From Bacteroidales bacterium UBA1176 (lineage in GTDB: Bacteria; Bacteroidota; Bacteroidia; Bacteroidales; WCHB1-69), in assembly GCA_002311645.1 (NCBI GenBank), contig DBYW01000042.1:41451-65203 (forward strand): a stretch of 23,753 nt of DNA, given 5' to 3'. Made by a program: the position numbers and the translations under genes. The stretch's first letter is position 1; each line of letters starts with the position of its first letter. The notes under the pieces are model-generated. The model made no database searches. It had not been told where the DNA came from and saw only the letters and a list, made by a program, of their open reading frames with translations. Positions 7,060-15,693 of the stretch are shown here, piece after piece.

Positions 7060-7572
7060 CTATATTTGCATTAAACTATGGACTTGATACTTGCCCAATT
7101 TCTTGCGCCCTTTCAGGGCGTTCAGCTCCATCAGGAACAGCAGGGTGATGTCGGCAGGGTGGAAATGTTCCACCAACTTGACGGCGGCGTTCATGGAACC
7201 TCCGGTGGCCAGGACATCATCAACAATGAGCACGCGCCGGTTCTCCTGCATGGCATCGATGTGCATCTCCACGGTGGCCGTGCCGTACTCGAGGTTATAG
7301 GTCTCCTTGTAGGTCTTGTGCGGCAGTTTGCCCGCTTTGCGCACAGGCACGAACGGGATGCCTAACTCGTATGCGAGCACGGGGCCGAAGAAGAATCCCC
7401 GTGACTCGAGGGCCACGATGACATCGGGCTTCGCCTCGCGCGCCACCGCGATCATGTCGTCGAGCACTTTGTGATACTCCTCGCCATCGTTCAGCAACGT
7501 GGTGATGTCGTAGAACTTGATGCCGGGCGTGGGAAAGTCGTTAATCACGCGGATTTTGGAAGCGTCGAACAT
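7060..7572 (-). CDS. apt: Adenine phosphoribosyltransferase
   Basis: A 170-residue purine salvage enzyme making AMP from adenine and PRPP. The PRPP-binding motif VLIVDDVLATGGS (114-126) is complete, and the N-terminal DFPTPGIKFYDIT and ALESRGFFFG segments are characteristic. The start is fixed at ATG 7572 because it gives the family N-terminus and lies 26 nt after a TATCTTTG box; the frame remains open far upstream but only as antisense to the phosphotransacylase gene. It is divergent from that gene and probably cotranscribed with ilvE. Confidence 0.96.
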   Translation of the reverse strand: MFDASKIRVINDFPTPGIKFYDITTLLNDGEEYHKVLDDMIAVAREAKPDVIVALESRGFFFGPVLAYELGIPFVPVRKAGKLPHKTYKETYNLEYGTATVEMHIDAMQENRRVLIVDDVLATGGSMNAAVKLVEHFHPADITLLFLMELNALKGRKKLGKYQVHSLMQI

Positions 7573-7598
7573 GTTTTTTCTCTTTTTTTTTTCGAGGG

Positions 7599-7606
7599 CA
7601 AAGATA
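7599..7606 (-). promoter_or_regulatory. Promoter -7 box (TATCTTTG) for apt-ilvE
   Basis: An exact box on the minus strand, with a TTTG at 7627-7624 (17-nt spacer) as a possible -33 element. It lies 48 nt from the opposing promoter of the phosphotransacylase operon. Confidence 0.65.
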
Positions 7607-7653
7607 CACTTTTTTCTCATGTGCAAATTCATGGACAATTCAAATAAATTCCG

Positions 7654-7661
7654 TATGTTTG
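7654..7661 (+). promoter_or_regulatory. Promoter -7 box (TATGTTTG) for the phosphotransacylase-cdaA-lplA cluster
   Basis: Matches TAnnTTTG and sits 38 nt upstream of the ATG at 7700. It forms a divergent pair with the apt promoter. Confidence 0.55.
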
Positions 7662-7699
7662 CGGCCGATAAAAAAATCCTTCTTTTAAAATATAAAGAT

Positions 7700-8605
7700 A
7701 TGAGTATTACCAAATTAGACCAGTTAGTAGAATTAGTCAAGTCACAACCCAAGAAGCGTTTGGTGGCTGCCAACGCCAATGATGCCCACACTATCGAGGC
7801 CGTGAACGCCGCTGTGGAAATGGGTGTTATCGATGCCACGCTCGTGGGTGACCCCGCAGCTATCGAAAAGGTGTGTGCTGAACTTAAGATAGACATGAAC
7901 AAGTTCAAGATCGTGCCCGAGACAGTGGATGTCAAGGCTGCCGCCACGGCTTGCGACCTCATCAACAACGGGGAGGGCGACATTCTGATGAAGGGTCTGC
8001 TGCCCACTGACAAATACATGCGCGCCATCCTCAACAAGGAGCGCGGTCTATGCCCGCCCAACGCTACGCTGACCCATGTGACCGTCATTGAGAACCCCAG
8101 CTACCATAAGCTGCTCATTGTCGGCGATGTGGCTGTTATCCCGGCTCCTGACCTCAAACAAAAACAGGTCATTCTTAAATATTTGATTGCTACGGGTAAG
8201 GCCCTGGGCATTGAAAAACCGAAAGCAGCTTTGATTTGTGCCACCGAGCAAATGCTTCCGGGCATGCAGGCATGCGTGGATGCTGCCATTATCTCCAAGA
8301 TGGCCGACCGCGGCCAAATCGGAGGTGCCTATGTCGATGGTCCGCTCTCCTTCGACATCGCCATCAACAAGGAAGCCGCCGAAATCAAGAAACTCAAGAG
8401 TGACGTGGCCGGTGACGCCGACTGTCTGCTCTTCCCCAATATTGAGACTGGCAATGTCTTCTACAAGACCTGCACCAAACTCAACGGTGCCGAACTCGGC
8501 GCTTGCCTGATGGGCGCCAAGGTGCCTTGCGTGCTCTCCTCCCGCGGCGACACCGCCCGCACCAAGATGTATTCCATCACCCTCGCCGCCCTGCTCTCCA
8601 AATAA
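7700..8605 (+). CDS. ptb: Phosphate acetyl/butyryltransferase family protein
   Basis: A 301-residue member of the phosphotransacylase family, which moves an acyl group between CoA and phosphate. Length and sequence (GDILMKGLLPTDKYMRAIL, VDGPLSFDIAI, CVLSSRGDTARTK) fit the short phosphate butyryltransferase-like branch rather than the long Pta. No butyrate kinase or acetate kinase gene is adjacent, so the acyl substrate cannot be decided, and the symbol is tentative. The start at ATG 7700 follows the promoter box; an in-frame extension upstream would overlap apt. It is followed after 9 nt by cdaA, so the two are likely cotranscribed. Confidence 0.88.
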   Translation: MSITKLDQLVELVKSQPKKRLVAANANDAHTIEAVNAAVEMGVIDATLVGDPAAIEKVCAELKIDMNKFKIVPETVDVKAAATACDLINNGEGDILMKGLLPTDKYMRAILNKERGLCPPNATLTHVTVIENPSYHKLLIVGDVAVIPAPDLKQKQVILKYLIATGKALGIEKPKAALICATEQMLPGMQACVDAAIISKMADRGQIGGAYVDGPLSFDIAINKEAAEIKKLKSDVAGDADCLLFPNIETGNVFYKTCTKLNGAELGACLMGAKVPCVLSSRGDTARTKMYSITLAALLSK

Positions 8606-8614
8606 TCCTGAGCC

Positions 8615-9409
8615 ATGGGCATATTAGCATCGCTGAGCTTTATCAATTTTCGCATCATCGATGTCATTGACATCCTGATCGTCGCCATCCTCTTGTTTGA
8701 GCTGTACAGGCTCACCAAGGGGACGGCGACGGTCAAGTTGTTTTGGGTCATAGCCCTCCTGTATGTGATCTGGAAGGTGGTGGCCTATTTCCATTTCACC
8801 CTTCTCTCGGAATTGATGGGTGAAATCATCAACGTCGGCATTCTGGCCATCATCATCCTTTTCCAACCTGAAATTCGCAAGTTCTTGCTCTATATTGGCA
8901 ATGGGCGCTTGTTGCATTTTTTCAGTGACAAGTTTGCCAAGCCGGCAGAAGGCCAGGAGTTTACAGAGGAGGTGGAGGCCGTGCGCGAGGCTTGCCAGGA
9001 GATGGCTGAGACCAAAACAGGTGCGCTCATCATCTTCGCTCGCCAGACACCGCTTGAAGAGTATCTTTCCACGGGCGAGACACTTGACGCCCGCCCTTCC
9101 GCGGAACTTTTGGAGAATATCTTCTTCAAAAACAGTCCCCTGCACGACGGGGCTGTCATCATCAAAAATCATCGCATCGCCGCTGCACGGTGTATCCTAC
9201 CCGTCTCCAAAGATAAAAACCTCCCGCAGGAGGTTGGTCTGCGTCACCGCTCTGCCCTCGGATCCACAGAACTGACCGATGCCATCGCCGTCGTCGTTTC
9301 TGAGCAGACCGGTACTATCTCCATTTGCAAGGGGGGAAAGATGACCCGTGCACTCACCCCTTCGGATCTGCGACAATTTTTGTTGACGGAGCTTATTAAA
9401 AACGATTAG
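8615..9409 (+). CDS. cdaA: Diadenylate cyclase, CdaA type
   Basis: A 264-residue membrane-anchored cyclase that makes c-di-AMP from two ATP. Hydrophobic helices cover roughly residues 15-32, 40-60 and 72-84. The DAC (DisA_N) domain follows, with DGA at 178-180 (SPLHDGAVII) and RHR at 210-212 (GLRHRSALG), both needed for ATP binding and catalysis. The linker around 120-135 is a probable short coiled coil. The ybbR-like regulator and glmM partners known from Firmicutes are absent here; instead the gene lies between a phosphotransacylase (9 nt before) and lplA (5 nt after), suggesting a shared transcript. Confidence 0.94.
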   Translation: MGILASLSFINFRIIDVIDILIVAILLFELYRLTKGTATVKLFWVIALLYVIWKVVAYFHFTLLSELMGEIINVGILAIIILFQPEIRKFLLYIGNGRLLHFFSDKFAKPAEGQEFTEEVEAVREACQEMAETKTGALIIFARQTPLEEYLSTGETLDARPSAELLENIFFKNSPLHDGAVIIKNHRIAAARCILPVSKDKNLPQEVGLRHRSALGSTELTDAIAVVVSEQTGTISICKGGKMTRALTPSDLRQFLLTELIKND

Positions 9410-9414
9410 ATCTC

Positions 9415-10401
9415 ATGCGCTTTATCTGGCTTTCCACACAGAATCCACACCATAACTTGGCGGTGGAAGCATACTTGCTTCAAGAAACTGAAGACGAGGT
9501 TTTTATGTTATGGCAAAATGATAATTCCGTTATCATTGGACGACATCAGAACGCGTTGGCGGAAATCAACCGGGAATACGTGGAGCAGAACCACGTTGTC
9601 ATTGCCCGCCGTTTGACGGGAGGTGGCGCGGTTTTCCACGACCTCGGCAATCTCAATTTCTCATTCATTCAGAACATTCCTTCCGGGGAACGCGAGATTG
9701 ATTTTGTCAAGTATTTGCAACCCATTGTGGAGGCTCTGCATGCTTTGGGCGTAAATGCAGAGTTTTCGGGACGCAACGACCTGTTGGTTGACGGCAAAAA
9801 AATTTCGGGCAATGCGATGGCTTTTTATGGTAATCGTGTTCTCGAACATGGAACTTTGCTTTTTTCTACGGTGCAAAACAATCTGGTCCAGGCTCTAAAG
9901 GTTGATCCCGACAAGTTCAAGGACAAGGCCGTCAAGTCTGTGCGTAGCCGTGTCACCAATATTTCCGAACATTTGCCTAAGCCGATGACGGTCTTGGAAT
10001 TCAAGGATTTCCTCATGGATTTTGTGTTGAAGCAAAATAATATGTCAGCCTTGGATGTGTTGACGTCAGAAGAGGAGTCCCGCATCGCGGAGCTCGAGCG
10101 GATACAGTTCTCCACATGGGATTGGAACTACGGGCAGTCGCCCAAGTATGCGCTGGAGCACAAGGTTCGCACGGCGGGCGGCACTGTGCAGGCTGTTTTG
10201 GATATTAAAGGCGGACGCATTGTCGCGTTGCGCTTCTATGGCGATTTCTTTTCGCGTCGCGACCCGCAAGAACTGGAACAGGCCCTCATAGGCACGCAAT
10301 ATACACGCGAGGCTGTTGCGGAAGTTCTCGGACAAGTCCCGTTGGAGGAGTATTTCAGTAATGTGACGAGTAAAGAAATCGTAGAGGTGATTTGCGGTTA
10401 G
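9415..10401 (+). CDS. lplA: Lipoate--protein ligase A
   Basis: A 328-residue enzyme that activates free lipoate with ATP and attaches it to lipoyl domains. RRLTGGGAVFHDLGN (65-79) is the lipoate/AMP-binding signature, and the DGKKISGNA segment (127-134) holds the catalytic-type lysine. A C-terminal accessory domain is present (about 240-328), consistent with a complete bacterial LplA. It starts 5 nt after cdaA. GcvH, encoded at 3012, is a likely protein substrate. Codon use is a little more AT-rich than its neighbours. Confidence 0.95.
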   Translation: MRFIWLSTQNPHHNLAVEAYLLQETEDEVFMLWQNDNSVIIGRHQNALAEINREYVEQNHVVIARRLTGGGAVFHDLGNLNFSFIQNIPSGEREIDFVKYLQPIVEALHALGVNAEFSGRNDLLVDGKKISGNAMAFYGNRVLEHGTLLFSTVQNNLVQALKVDPDKFKDKAVKSVRSRVTNISEHLPKPMTVLEFKDFLMDFVLKQNNMSALDVLTSEEESRIAELERIQFSTWDWNYGQSPKYALEHKVRTAGGTVQAVLDIKGGRIVALRFYGDFFSRRDPQELEQALIGTQYTREAVAEVLGQVPLEEYFSNVTSKEIVEVICG

Positions 10402-10470
10402 TTCATCCCTGTGAACTGTTGAAAATTCTGCAGAAAGGATTCCCACACCATCATTACAATCCTGCAATGC

Positions 10471-12045
10471 CTAATCACAGAATGAGGCGTCGGCATGGCC
10501 GGCGGCTGAGATTGCTGTTTTCAGGCCGTCAATTGCTGCGCTGACGATTCCGCCCGCGTAGCCTGCGCCTTCGCCCATGGGATAAATGCCAGGGATGTCG
10601 CATTGCCGGTTCTCGCCGCGCAGGATGCGCACGGGCGACGAAGAACGTGTCTCTACGCCGGTAAGTACGGCGTCGGGATCGGCAAAGCCTTTGAGCTTCT
10701 TGTCCATTTGCGGGATGGCTTGGCGCAACGCGTCGATTACATAGTCGGGAAGGCAACGACGGAGGTCGCAGAAGCAAACCCCGTGAGGGTAGGAGGGCTT
10801 GACGCTGCGGTAGCGGTCGGCCACTTTGCCGGCCAAGAATTCGCCCACGAGGTTGCCTGGAGCCCTGTAGTCACCGGCAATCCCAAAGGCAGCGCGTTCA
10901 TATTGTTCCTGGTAATCCATACCGTCGAGGGGGCTTCCTTTGAGGTAGTCTTCCGGATGCACACTGACGAGCAGCGCGCTGTTTGCGTTGGCTTTGTCGC
11001 GGCTGCGCTCACTCATCCCATTGGTGACGATGGTGCCATCTTCGCTGGCAGAAGCCATCACGGTGCCGCCGGGGCACATGCAGAAGGTATATACCCCACG
11101 GTCGCCAAGATGGATGACGCCCTTGTAGGACGCAGGTGGCAAAATGCGTGCGGCATCCCCGTATTGCATGCGGTTGATGCGCCGTTGCTGGTGCTCGATG
11201 CGCACGCCCATGGAAAAGGCTTTGGCCTCCATGGCCAAGCCCTTGTCGTGGAGATGGCGGATGGTATCACGGGCAGAATGCCCTAATCCCAAAAGCAAAT
11301 GTTGGGTGGTGAATTTTTTCCCTGTGTGGCAGGTTACCTGCAGCAATCCATCGCTTTCTTCGAAATCTGTGAACGTGTTGTTGAAATGAAACTCGCCGCC
11401 TAAGGACTCGATTTCGAGGCGAATGTTGCGCACTACGCGTTCCAAATAGTCGGTGCCCACGTGCGGGTTCTGAAGGTAGAGCACGTCCTCATCGGCCCCG
11501 TGCTTGTAGAATTCTTCCAGCACGAAGCGGTTGTATTCCCCATGCACGTTGGTGTTGAGCTTGCCGTCGGAGAAGGTGCCGGCTCCGCCCTCACCGAACT
11601 GCACGTTGCAGTTGGGATCCAGCTTCTTGTCGCGGAGAAAAGTTTCCACGGCCTGCTTGCGCTCCTCAATGCGCGCGCCCCGTTCGATGACGATGGGTCG
11701 CGCTTGGCATCGTGCCAGGTAGAGTGCCGCGAACATGCCCGCAGGGCCGAAACCAACCACGACGGGACGGTGTTTGCTCTGCCATGCAGGATACTCCATC
11801 TCGGGTTTGGCCGGCCATTCCGTCACATTCGCATCCGACAATAAATGCTGGTAACGGTCGGGGAGTGTCAAACCCACTTGGTAGTCGAAAATGACGCGGT
11901 TTTTCTTGCGGGCATCAATCGCCTGGCGCAGAATGCGGAACTTTTCGATATCCTTGCCATCGATGCGATACTGGTTGCACACCACACCCTTTACGTTTGG
12001 GTTGACGCTGACAGCTATGCGGATGTTGTTGATTTTGATGCGCAT
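10471..12045 (-). CDS. Uncharacterised FAD-dependent oxidoreductase (COG2509 type)
   Basis: A 524-residue flavoprotein. A roughly 90-residue N-terminal domain precedes the dinucleotide-binding motif VVVGFGPAGMFAALYLA (95-111). Further on come QFGEGGAGTFSDGKLNT and, near the C-terminus, GEGAGYAGGIVSAAIDGLK, all typical of COG2509. These proteins are widespread in anaerobes, but I know of no firmly assigned substrate. It is convergent with lplA (69 nt gap) and lies 63 nt after rfbB in the same direction, so it may be the last gene of nfn-rfbB-COG2509. No functional link to rfbB is evident. Confidence 0.88.
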   Translation of the reverse strand: MRIKINNIRIAVSVNPNVKGVVCNQYRIDGKDIEKFRILRQAIDARKKNRVIFDYQVGLTLPDRYQHLLSDANVTEWPAKPEMEYPAWQSKHRPVVVGFGPAGMFAALYLARCQARPIVIERGARIEERKQAVETFLRDKKLDPNCNVQFGEGGAGTFSDGKLNTNVHGEYNRFVLEEFYKHGADEDVLYLQNPHVGTDYLERVVRNIRLEIESLGGEFHFNNTFTDFEESDGLLQVTCHTGKKFTTQHLLLGLGHSARDTIRHLHDKGLAMEAKAFSMGVRIEHQQRRINRMQYGDAARILPPASYKGVIHLGDRGVYTFCMCPGGTVMASASEDGTIVTNGMSERSRDKANANSALLVSVHPEDYLKGSPLDGMDYQEQYERAAFGIAGDYRAPGNLVGEFLAGKVADRYRSVKPSYPHGVCFCDLRRCLPDYVIDALRQAIPQMDKKLKGFADPDAVLTGVETRSSSPVRILRGENRQCDIPGIYPMGEGAGYAGGIVSAAIDGLKTAISAAGHADASFCD

Positions 12046-12108
12046 GAATTAGAAAGGCCTTAACCATGCAGGGTTGAGGGCTTAAAGACTTGTCGGGAAA
12101 TGAAGGGG

Positions 12109-13161
12109 TTACCGATTCTCGTACATCTTTTTGTAGTACTCCACGTAAGCGCCGGAGGTCACATGATCCAGCCACTCTTCGTGCGAGAGATACCAGTCAA
12201 CGGTCTTTTCGAAGCCTTCGTCGAATTTAACCTTGGGACTCCAACCCAACTCGTTTTTGATTTTGGTGGGGTCGATGGCGTATCGCAAGTCGTGGCCGGC
12301 GCGGTCGGTGACGTACGTGATGAGCGACAGTGAGGTGCCTTCGGGACGGCCTAACTTGCGGTCCATAATCTCAATCAGTTTTTTGATGAGGTCAATGTTG
12401 CGCCACTCGTTGTTGCCGCCGATATTGTAGGTGGAACCGGGCTGTGCCTGGTGGAAGATGAGGTCGATGGCCTCGGCGTGGTCCTCCACATAGAGCCAGT
12501 CACGCACGTTGATGCCTTTCCCATAGACTGGTAACGGCTTGTTGTTTTTGATGTTATGGATGAAAAGAGGGATCAGCTTTTCGGGGAATTGGTTGGGGCC
12601 GTAGTTGTTGGAGCAGTTGGAGATGACAGTAGGCATGCCGTAGGTGTCGTGGTAGGCGCGTACAAAGTGGTCGGCGCTGGCCTTGGCGGCGGAGTATGGA
12701 CTGTGCGGATTGTACGGGGTGGTCTCCTTGAAACTTCCCGTGTCGCCTAATGCGCCGTACACCTCGTCGGTGGAAATCTGGTAGAACTTCTTGCCTTCGT
12801 AGTTGCCTTGCCAAATTGTTTTGGCGGCGTTGAGCAAATGCACCGTGCCCAGCACGTTGGTGTGGATGAAACTCATCGGGTCGGTGATGGAGCGGTCCAC
12901 ATGCGACTCGGCGGCAAGATGGATGACTCCGTCAAACAGGTGCTTCTGGAAAAGCTCCATGATGAAATCCTGGTCTTCGATGTCGCCCTTGATGAAATGG
13001 TAATTGGGCTTGTTGTCAACATCCGTCAGGTTCTCGAGGTTGCCTGCGTATGTCAGTTTGTCGAGGTTGTAGATGTCATAATCGGGATACTTGTTGACAA
13101 AGAGTCTCACGACATGGGATCCGATGAAGCCAGCGCCTCCGGTGATCAATATTTTTTTCAT
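12109..13161 (-). CDS. rfbB: dTDP-glucose 4,6-dehydratase
   Basis: A 350-residue extended short-chain dehydrogenase (RmlB) that converts dTDP-glucose to dTDP-4-keto-6-deoxyglucose, the second step of dTDP-rhamnose synthesis. NAD-binding TGGAGFIGS (7-15), the catalytic T131-D132-E133 triplet and Y156-x3-K160 are all intact. The other rhamnose genes (rfbA, rfbC, rfbD) are not nearby, which is unusual since they are commonly clustered. It lies 51 nt after the nfn-like gene in the same direction. Confidence 0.96.
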   Translation of the reverse strand: MKKILITGGAGFIGSHVVRLFVNKYPDYDIYNLDKLTYAGNLENLTDVDNKPNYHFIKGDIEDQDFIMELFQKHLFDGVIHLAAESHVDRSITDPMSFIHTNVLGTVHLLNAAKTIWQGNYEGKKFYQISTDEVYGALGDTGSFKETTPYNPHSPYSAAKASADHFVRAYHDTYGMPTVISNCSNNYGPNQFPEKLIPLFIHNIKNNKPLPVYGKGINVRDWLYVEDHAEAIDLIFHQAQPGSTYNIGGNNEWRNIDLIKKLIEIMDRKLGRPEGTSLSLITYVTDRAGHDLRYAIDPTKIKNELGWSPKVKFDEGFEKTVDWYLSHEEWLDHVTSGAYVEYYKKMYENR

Positions 13162-13212
13162 TTTATGTTTTTTTAAGTTAGTATCAAGGATGAACAGTTT
13201 TGAAGGATGTGA

Positions 13213-15465
13213 TTACCGCATCAAATACTCGTCTATGGCTTTTGCGGCCTCTTTGCCGGCGCCCATGGCGAGGATCACGGTGGCGGCACCGGTCACAATG
13301 TCGCCGCCTGCGAAAATCTGTGGGTGCGAGGTGCGACCTTGCTCGTCGGCGGTGACGCAGCCGTGTTTGTTGATGTCAAGTCCCTTGGTGGTGGATGCCA
13401 CCAGCGGGTTCGGGGAGGTGCCCACAGCGATGACAACCATGTCGACATCAAGCGTGAATTCGGAATCGGGGATGGCTATGGGGCGTCTTCTCCCTGAGGC
13501 ATCGGGCTCGCCTAACTCCATGCGGATGCAGGTCATGCCGTGCACCCAGCCCTTCTCGTCGCCGAGGATGCACACGGGGTTGCAGAGCAGGTTGAACTGT
13601 ACACCCTCCTCTTTGGCGTGGTGAACCTCTTCGGCACGGGCCGGCAGTTCCTCTTCGGAGCGGCGGTAGACGATGTATACCTCCGCGCCCAAGCGAATGG
13701 CTGTGCGTGCTGCGTCCATGGCAACGTTGCCGCCGCCTACCACGGCCACGCGACGACCCACAAAGTTGGGGGTCTCGTAGCCTTCTTTATAGGAAAACAG
13801 CAAGTTGTTGCGTGTCAAAAATTCATTTGCGGAGACCACGCCGCAGAGGTTCTCGCCCTCCACATTCAGGAAATTCGGGAAGCCAGCACCTGTGCCCAAG
13901 TATATGGCGTCGTAACCCCACTTGGTCAGCAGGTCGTCCACGGTCACGGTGCGCCCGATGACAATATCGCTCTCGAAACGAACGCCCAGCTTTTTGACGT
14001 TCTCCACTTCGGAACGCACCACTTTCTTTTTGGGAAGGCGGAATTCGGGGATGCCGTAAACCAGTACACCGCCGAACTCGTGCAGCGCTTCAAACACGGT
14101 GACATTGTAACCTTTCATGCGTAGCTCTTTGGCGCAGGTCAGTCCGGAAGGGCCGCTGCCAATGACAGCCACCTTGCGTCCGTTGTCAGCACCGGGGCTG
14201 GCGAAGACGAGTTCGTGCTCTCGCGACCAGTCGCCCACAAAGCGCTCCAATTTGCCGATGGCCACTGTGTCGCCTTTGCGGCCGAGGATGCACTTGCCCT
14301 CGCACTGCGTCTCTTGCGGGCAGACACGCCCGCACACGGCAGGCAGGGCAGAGTCCTCATTGATGATGCGTGCGGCTTTCTCGAAATCGCCATCCGCGAC
14401 AGCATGGATGAAGGCAGGTATGTTGATTTGAACGGGGCATCCCGTGACGCATTGCGGTTTCTTGCAGTTGAGGCATCGTTTGGCTTCGGCCATGGCCTCT
14501 TCGGCGCTGTAGCCGTAGCAGACCTCTTCAAAATTGCAGCGTCGTTGTTCGGCAGGCTGTTCTCGCACAGGCACACGCCTTTTTGTGTCGATATTTGATG
14601 ATATTGTCGCATTAGGTTCCCAACAGGTGCAATCTTTGTGCTTGTGCTCCTCGATGTGGTCGTACATGGCTTGGCGGCGCATGCACTCGTCGAAGTCGAT
14701 GAGGGAGGCGTCGAACTCGGGTCCGTCGACACAGGTGAACTTGGTCTGGTCGCCCACGCGGACGCGGCAGGCCCCGCACATGCCCGTGCCATCAACCATC
14801 AGCGCGTTGAGGCTGGCCACACATGGGATGTGCAGCTCGGCGGCCTTGCGTGCCACGAACTTCATCATGATCATCGGCCCGATGGCTGTGATCTCATCGT
14901 AGTGACGGCCCTCTTGGCGCACCAGATGAGCCAGCATGTCGGTGACATTGCCCTTGAATCCCGCGCTGCCATCGTCTGTGGCGATGTACAAGTTGCGGCT
15001 GAGGTCGCGCAGTTTCTCCACATAGAACAGCAACGACTTGGTGCGAGCACCGATGATGACGTCGCATTCCAAATGATGCTGCGCCATCCATTTTACCAGC
15101 GGATAGATGGGTGCGATGCCCACGCCGCCCGAGATGAAACAGTATCTCGATTTTTTCAGTTCCGGCAAGGGACGGTGGATAAACTCTGACGGGCGTCCCA
15201 GCGGGCCGACCACGTCTTGGAAGGATTCTCCAACATCAAAAGTTACCATCTTGCGCGTGGAGTGTCCGATAGTCTTGATGACCAAAGCGATAGTTCCGTC
15301 GTTGAGGTCGGTATCGCTGATGGTCAGCGGGATGCGCTCGGCCTGTTCATCTGCTTTGACAATGACAAACTGTCCGGGCAACGCTGCCTGCGCGATTTTC
15401 GGTGCCTCCACCTCCATCAGGAATGTGTCTAAACCAAGTTCCTGTTTCTTTACAATCTTGTACAT
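13213..15465 (-). CDS. Fused NfnAB-like flavoprotein (PyrK-like domain + GltD-like domain)
   Basis: A 750-residue fusion. Residues 1-285 are a ferredoxin-NADP reductase/PyrK-like domain with flavin segment ERIPLTIS (43-50) and ISGGVGIAPIYPL (111-123). Its [2Fe-2S] site reads D225-x4-C230-x2-C233-x11-C245. Residues 300-750 are GltD-like: clusters from C331, C334, C339, C343 and C378, C382, C388, C392, FAD motif VAVIGSGPSG (432-441) and NADPH motif VAVVGGGNVAMDAA (573-586). Databases often label such fusions 'dihydroorotate dehydrogenase B NAD-binding subunit/glutamate synthase'. The Asp in place of the first Cys matches NfnA, so a ferredoxin:NAD(P) transhydrogenase (electron-bifurcating) role is more likely. 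Start ATG 15465 is set by the MYKIVKK N-terminus after a promoter box; the frame continues upstream only as antisense to hydE. Confidence 0.9.
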   Translation of the reverse strand: MYKIVKKQELGLDTFLMEVEAPKIAQAALPGQFVIVKADEQAERIPLTISDTDLNDGTIALVIKTIGHSTRKMVTFDVGESFQDVVGPLGRPSEFIHRPLPELKKSRYCFISGGVGIAPIYPLVKWMAQHHLECDVIIGARTKSLLFYVEKLRDLSRNLYIATDDGSAGFKGNVTDMLAHLVRQEGRHYDEITAIGPMIMMKFVARKAAELHIPCVASLNALMVDGTGMCGACRVRVGDQTKFTCVDGPEFDASLIDFDECMRRQAMYDHIEEHKHKDCTCWEPNATISSNIDTKRRVPVREQPAEQRRCNFEEVCYGYSAEEAMAEAKRCLNCKKPQCVTGCPVQINIPAFIHAVADGDFEKAARIINEDSALPAVCGRVCPQETQCEGKCILGRKGDTVAIGKLERFVGDWSREHELVFASPGADNGRKVAVIGSGPSGLTCAKELRMKGYNVTVFEALHEFGGVLVYGIPEFRLPKKKVVRSEVENVKKLGVRFESDIVIGRTVTVDDLLTKWGYDAIYLGTGAGFPNFLNVEGENLCGVVSANEFLTRNNLLFSYKEGYETPNFVGRRVAVVGGGNVAMDAARTAIRLGAEVYIVYRRSEEELPARAEEVHHAKEEGVQFNLLCNPVCILGDEKGWVHGMTCIRMELGEPDASGRRRPIAIPDSEFTLDVDMVVIAVGTSPNPLVASTTKGLDINKHGCVTADEQGRTSHPQIFAGGDIVTGAATVILAMGAGKEAAKAIDEYLMR

Positions 15466-15498
15466 AATGGGAAAAATTATGCGTGCAATTTGGGAGCG

Positions 15499-15506
15499 CA
15501 AAGATA
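15499..15506 (-). promoter_or_regulatory. Promoter -7 box (TATCTTTG) for the nfn-like gene
   Basis: An exact box on the minus strand, 33 nt upstream of ATG 15465, forming a divergent arrangement with the hydE promoter at 15645-15652. Confidence 0.65.
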
Positions 15507-15644
15507 CAAAAAAATACGGTAGAGCCAACAACTCGCAGCATAGTGGAGAAAACGATGGCCAGCATACGGCTCCATAGATGTCTGTTCTCAAAATCACACT
15601 TGGCTTGTCGAAGGATATAGACGCCTTGGAAGTGTTATTTTTCG

Positions 15645-15652
15645 TATTTTTG
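15645..15652 (+). promoter_or_regulatory. Promoter -7 box (TATTTTTG) for hydE
   Basis: An exact TAnnTTTG box, 41 nt before the hydE ATG, with a TTG at 15626-15628 as a possible -33 element. The 228-bp gap between nfn and hydE holds these two divergent promoters and nothing else I recognise. Confidence 0.6.
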
Positions 15653-15693
15653 CGCCCCTTAATGATCAGAGAATTCCCGTTGGGAGATGTCAA

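Noticed and set aside
7060..7067. Plus-strand TATATTTG as a promoter
   Set aside because: It matches the box but no plus-strand gene follows; it lies at the end of apt and in the ilvE leader, so it is probably chance.
5966..7087. A 373-codon plus-strand open frame opposite ilvE
   Set aside because: Antisense of a complete ilvE; composition is typical of a shadow frame and it crosses the terminator at 5953-5978.
7573..8088. Upstream extension of the apt frame
   Set aside because: It overlaps the phosphotransacylase gene and the apt promoter; the Apt family N-terminus is at 7572.
10400..10417. Small hairpin AGTTCA/TGAACT between lplA and the COG2509 gene as a terminator
   Set aside because: Only 6 bp, AT-rich and without a T-run on either strand; not enough support for a terminator call.
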